DNA of 64,000 nt, from positions 124,001 through 188,000 of the forward strand of contig NZ_LRRH01000001.1 of NCBI RefSeq assembly GCF_001646785.1, given 5' to 3'. Shown here piece by piece: positions 60,812 through 64,000 of the stretch. Position numbers and translations under genes: made by a program. Below the pieces are notes generated by a model that did no database searches, was not told the origin of the DNA, and saw only the letters and a list, made by a program, of their open reading frames with translations. Each line of letters opens with the position of its first letter. The stretch's first letter is position 1. The stretch is from Rhodococcus phenolicus (GTDB taxonomy: Bacteria > Actinomycetota > Actinomycetes > Mycobacteriales > Mycobacteriaceae).

Positions 60812-62257
60812 TCACGATTCGGACATATGTGCCCGCAGCGTGCGCACTGCGGCCCTGACCTGCGTCAGGATCGCGCTCGCCGAGACGGGAGCAGCTCCGT
60901 CGCGGTCGTGCGCGGCGAGGTTCGCGGCGAGCGCGTGCGCCCGGGCTCCGGCCGCCGCGGCGAGATCGGGAGCCATCCCGGCCGACATCAGCGCTCCGAT
61001 CAGCCCGGACAGCACGTCGCCGGCGCCGGCCGTCGACGCCCACGAACCACCCGCGTCGTTGACGAACACGTGCCCGTCGGGACGGGCGATCAGGGTCGCG
61101 CGGCCCTTGAGCAGCACGTGGACGTTCCAGTCCGCCGCGAGCGCACGCACGGCGGCGACCCGGTCCGGTTCCGGCCGCGCACCGGTGAGCCGGGCGAATT
61201 CACCGGCGTGCGGCGTGAGCAGGGTCGGGGCCGTGCGGTCGCGCACCGGCGACGGATCCTTCGCGAGCAGCGTCAGCCCGTCCGCGTCGACGAGCACCGG
61301 CAGGTCGGTGGCCAGCACGTCCCGCAAGGTCCGCGCGGCGTTCTCGCCGGTGCCGCCGCCCGGCCCGACGACCCAGGCCTGGGCGCGCCCGGCCGCGGCG
61401 AACGACGGCGCCGCGACGACCTCCGGATACCGGGCCAGAACCGCGTCCGCTGCCGTGCCGGCGTAGCGGACCATGCCGGACGTCGCGGCGACCGCGGCGC
61501 CGGTGCACAGCACACCGGCACCCGGATAGGTGTCACTGCCCGCGATGATGCCGACGACCCCCTGGCTGTACTTGTCGTCGTCGGGCCCGGGGATCGGCCA
61601 GATCGCCCCGACCTCGGCGGGTTCGGCGGCCACCAGGTGAGCCGCCGGCAGGTCCAGGCCGATGTCGACGAGTTCGACGCGACCACAGCGCGCCGCGGCG
61701 AGCACGTGCACCGGCTTGAGGGCACCGAACGCGACGGTGACCGCGGCGGTGACCGACGGGCCGTCGACCGCGCCGGTGTCGGGGTCGACACCACTGGGGG
61801 TGTCGACCGCGACGATCGGCGCGGTGATCGCGTCGACCAGCGTTGCGGCCGCCGGCCGCAGCGGGCCACGCCCGGAGATTCCGACGATCCCGTCGAGCAC
61901 CAGATCGGGTTCGCCGACAGCGTCCGGGACCGCAGGCGCAACGCGACCGCCCGCGACCCGCAGGGCGGACAACCCGTCCGGATGGGCGCGATCCGGGGCG
62001 AGCAACAGCGCGGTCACCGCGACCCCGCGACGGCGCAGGAACGCGCCCGCCCACAACGCGTCACCGCCGTTGTCTCCGGAACCGACGAGCAGCACCACGC
62101 GCCGCCCGGCGACCCCGCCGGTGCGCGACCGCAGTTCCGCGGCGGTGACCCGGGCGAGGCCGTGCGCGGCCCGCCGCATGAGCGTGCCCTCGGGCAGCGA
62201 CGCGAGCAACGGCGCCTCGGCGGCCCGGACCCGGTCGCACGGGTGGTAACTGCGCAT
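60812..62257 (-). CDS. nnr: bifunctional NAD(P)H-hydrate repair enzyme (epimerase and ADP-dependent dehydratase)
   Basis: A 481-residue fusion. Residues 1-205 are the YjeF_N epimerase (VVLLVGSGDNGGDALWAGAF). Residues 215-475 are a ribokinase-like dehydratase: GVVGIIAGSDTYPGAGVLC, LLTPHAGEFARLTG and SWASTAGAGDVLSGLIGALM. It repairs hydrated NADH and NADPH. ATG at 62257. It lies between glmS and alr, co-directional. Confidence 0.95.
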   Translation of the reverse strand: MRSYHPCDRVRAAEAPLLASLPEGTLMRRAAHGLARVTAAELRSRTGGVAGRRVVLLVGSGDNGGDALWAGAFLRRRGVAVTALLLAPDRAHPDGLSALRVAGGRVAPAVPDAVGEPDLVLDGIVGISGRGPLRPAAATLVDAITAPIVAVDTPSGVDPDTGAVDGPSVTAAVTVAFGALKPVHVLAAARCGRVELVDIGLDLPAAHLVAAEPAEVGAIWPIPGPDDDKYSQGVVGIIAGSDTYPGAGVLCTGAAVAATSGMVRYAGTAADAVLARYPEVVAAPSFAAAGRAQAWVVGPGGGTGENAARTLRDVLATDLPVLVDADGLTLLAKDPSPVRDRTAPTLLTPHAGEFARLTGARPEPDRVAAVRALAADWNVHVLLKGRATLIARPDGHVFVNDAGGSWASTAGAGDVLSGLIGALMSAGMAPDLAAAAGARAHALAANLAAHDRDGAAPVSASAILTQVRAAVRTLRAHMSES

Positions 62258-62281
62258 CGCCGCTCCGATCGGAGTACGGGT

Positions 62282-64000
62282 CTATTCGACCGTCACGGAC
62301 TTGGCCAGGTTGCGGGGCTTGTCCACGTCGTAGCCGCGTGCCTGCGCGACCTCGGCGGCGAAGACCTGCAGCGGCACCGTCGACAGCAGCGGCTGCAACA
62401 GCGACGGCGACGACGGGATCTCGATGAGATGGTCGGCGAACGGCCGCACGGTCTCGTCGCCCTCTTCGGCGATGACGACGGTGCGCGCGCCCCGGGCCTG
62501 GATCTCCCGGATGTTGCTGAGCAATTTGCTGTGCAGCACTGCCCGGCCCTTCGGGGACGGCATCACCACGATGACGGGCAGACCGTCCTCGATGAGCGCG
62601 ATGGGGCCGTGCTTGAGTTCACCGGCCGCGAAGCCCTCCGCGTGCATGTACGCGAGTTCCTTGAGCTTGAGGGCACCTTCGAGCGCGACCGGATACCCGA
62701 CATGGCGGCCGAGGAAGAGCACCGCCGGCGACGCCGACAGTTCCCGTGCGAGATCCCGCACCGGGTCCATCGTGGTGAGCAGCTGCGCGATCCGCTCAGG
62801 CATCGCGGCGAGATCCTCGTACTCGCGGGCCACCTCGTCCGGGTACTTGGTGCCGCGGGCCTGCGCGAGCGCCAGGCCGACGAGCAGGTTCGCCGCCATC
62901 TGCGCGAGGAACGCTTTCGTCGAGGCGACGCCGATCTCGGGACCGGTGCGGGTGTAGAGCACGGCGTCGGCCTCGCGCGGAATCTGGGCACCGTTGGTGT
63001 TGCACACCGCCAGCACCCGCGCCTTCTGCTCCTTCGCGTGCCGGACGGCCTCGAGGGTGTCGGCGGTCTCCCCGGACTGCGAGATCGCCACGACCAGGGT
63101 GGACCGGTCCAGCACCGGGTCGCGGTAGCGGAACTCGGAGGCCAGTTCCACCTCGACAGGCAGGCGCGTCCAGTGCTCGATGGCGTACTTGGCGACCAGC
63201 CCGGAGTGATACGAACTGCCGCACGCGACGACGAACACCTTGTCGATGTCGCGCAGTTCCTGATCGGACAGCCGCTGCTCGTCGAGGACGATCCGGCCGT
63301 CGACGAAGTGCCCGCGCAGCGTGTCGGCGACCGCCTCGGGCTGTTCCTCGATCTCCTTGAGCATGAAGTAGTCGTGGCCGCCCTTCTCGGCGGCGGCGAG
63401 ATCCCAGTCGATCGTGAACGGCTGCGTCGGCACGTCGGGGTTGCCGTCGAAGTCGGTGACCTCGTAGGAGTCCTTCGTGATGACGACGACCTGGTCCTGC
63501 CCCAGCTCGACGGCGTCGCGGGTGAACTCGATGAACGCCGCGACGTCGGAGGCGATGAACATCTCGCCGTCGCCGACCCCGACGACCAGCGGCGTGGAGC
63601 GGCGGGCAGCGACGATCGTGCCGGGATGGTCGGCGTGCGCGAACACGAGCGTGAACGCGCCCTCGAGACGGCGCAGCACGCTGCGGGCGCTCTCCACGAA
63701 GTCCCCGGCGGTGGGACCGTCGGCGTAGGCACGGGCCACCAGGTGCACGGCGACCTCGGTGTCGGTGTCGGACGCCAGCTCGACACCCTCGTGCTCGAGT
63801 TCGGCGCGCAGCGGCGCGAAGTTCTCGATGATGCCGTTGTGGACGACCGCGACGCGGCCGGTCGCGTCACGGTGCGGGTGCGCGTTGCGGTCGGTGGGCC
63901 GTCCGTGGGTCGCCCAGCGGGTGTGTCCCATGCCGGCGGTGCCGGCGAAGCCGTCCCTGCCGACCTCGTCGAGCTCGGCCTCGAGGTTCGCCAGCCGCCC
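62282..64000 (-). CDS. glmS: glutamine-fructose-6-phosphate aminotransferase (partial, runs off the edge)
   Basis: The 573 C-terminal-most codons are present; the start lies beyond base 64000. The glutaminase part shows MGHTRWATHGRPTDRNAHPH; the two SIS isomerase domains show ISQSGETADTLEAVRHAKEQ and the terminus ends in PRNLAKSVTVE, the usual GlmS end. It makes glucosamine-6-phosphate for peptidoglycan. Co-directional with nnr, 24 bases between. Confidence 0.95.
   Translation of the reverse strand, partial: GRLANLEAELDEVGRDGFAGTAGMGHTRWATHGRPTDRNAHPHRDATGRVAVVHNGIIENFAPLRAELEHEGVELASDTDTEVAVHLVARAYADGPTAGDFVESARSVLRRLEGAFTLVFAHADHPGTIVAARRSTPLVVGVGDGEMFIASDVAAFIEFTRDAVELGQDQVVVITKDSYEVTDFDGNPDVPTQPFTIDWDLAAAEKGGHDYFMLKEIEEQPEAVADTLRGHFVDGRIVLDEQRLSDQELRDIDKVFVVACGSSYHSGLVAKYAIEHWTRLPVEVELASEFRYRDPVLDRSTLVVAISQSGETADTLEAVRHAKEQKARVLAVCNTNGAQIPREADAVLYTRTGPEIGVASTKAFLAQMAANLLVGLALAQARGTKYPDEVAREYEDLAAMPERIAQLLTTMDPVRDLARELSASPAVLFLGRHVGYPVALEGALKLKELAYMHAEGFAAGELKHGPIALIEDGLPVIVVMPSPKGRAVLHSKLLSNIREIQARGARTVVIAEEGDETVRPFADHLIEIPSSPSLLQPLLSTVPLQVFAAEVAQARGYDVDKPRNLAKSVTVE

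Overview
The window looks like chromosomal DNA from a high-GC mycolic-acid actinobacterium, most likely Rhodococcus or a close relative. This rests on very GC-rich coding bias, frequent GTG/TTG starts, many GTGA/ATGA stop-start overlaps, and a right half that follows the gene order known from Mycobacterium tuberculosis around groEL1 (guaB3, guaB, DUF5319, rsdA, sigD, Rv3415c-like, whiB3, groEL1, groES, tsaD, rimI, tsaB, tsaE, hydrolase, alr). No rRNA, tRNA, CRISPR array, insertion sequence or prophage was seen.

Bases 1-6.7 kb: a dedA/histidine kinase/response regulator operon (minus strand), then a reactive-sulfur module. The module has a persulfide dioxygenase-rhodanese fusion and a tiny cysteine-rich protein on one side. 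On the other side are a rhodanese with a membrane domain, a TauE/SafE permease, a CstR-type persulfide-sensing repressor and a DUF302 protein. Three near-identical GC-rich palindromes mark its promoters. Bases 6.7-15.5 kb: gene-decay scars (aldo/keto reductase tail; broken nfeD-flotillin pair), a TetR/zapE divergent pair, several membrane proteins, and a helR (RNA polymerase rescue ATPase) gene. The helR promoter carries a palindrome matching the rifamycin-associated element and faces a methyltransferase gene.

Bases 15.5-33.8 kb: an accessory, metabolism-rich region. It holds two MFS exporters with a GntR regulator and shared GTATCC operators, a hydroxyacid dehydrogenase, an MMPL pump, LtrA, FUSC, a sucrase-ferredoxin protein, a perhydrolase-like enzyme with a divergent TetR and two perfect operators, a truncated hydrolase, and a LexA-boxed imuA'-imuB-hydrolase-xthA cluster. 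dnaE2, the usual partner of imuA'/imuB, is not in the window. Bases 33.8-39.6 kb: a membrane Ser/Thr kinase, a TetR regulator, and a PspC-type envelope-stress locus (PspC-histidine kinase and response regulator, divergent from a PspC/LiaF-like protein).

Bases 39.6-64 kb: conserved core. It includes guanine nucleotide synthesis (guaA, guaB3, guaB), a cholesterol-oxidase-like GMC enzyme, a secreted lipase, the sigD/rsdA sigma-anti-sigma pair, whiB3, CIRCE-controlled groES-groEL1, a membrane-anchored Hsp70-like protein, and a translationally coupled chain for tRNA t6A modification plus alanine racemase. The NAD(P)HX repair enzyme and a 5'-truncated glmS follow at the right edge.
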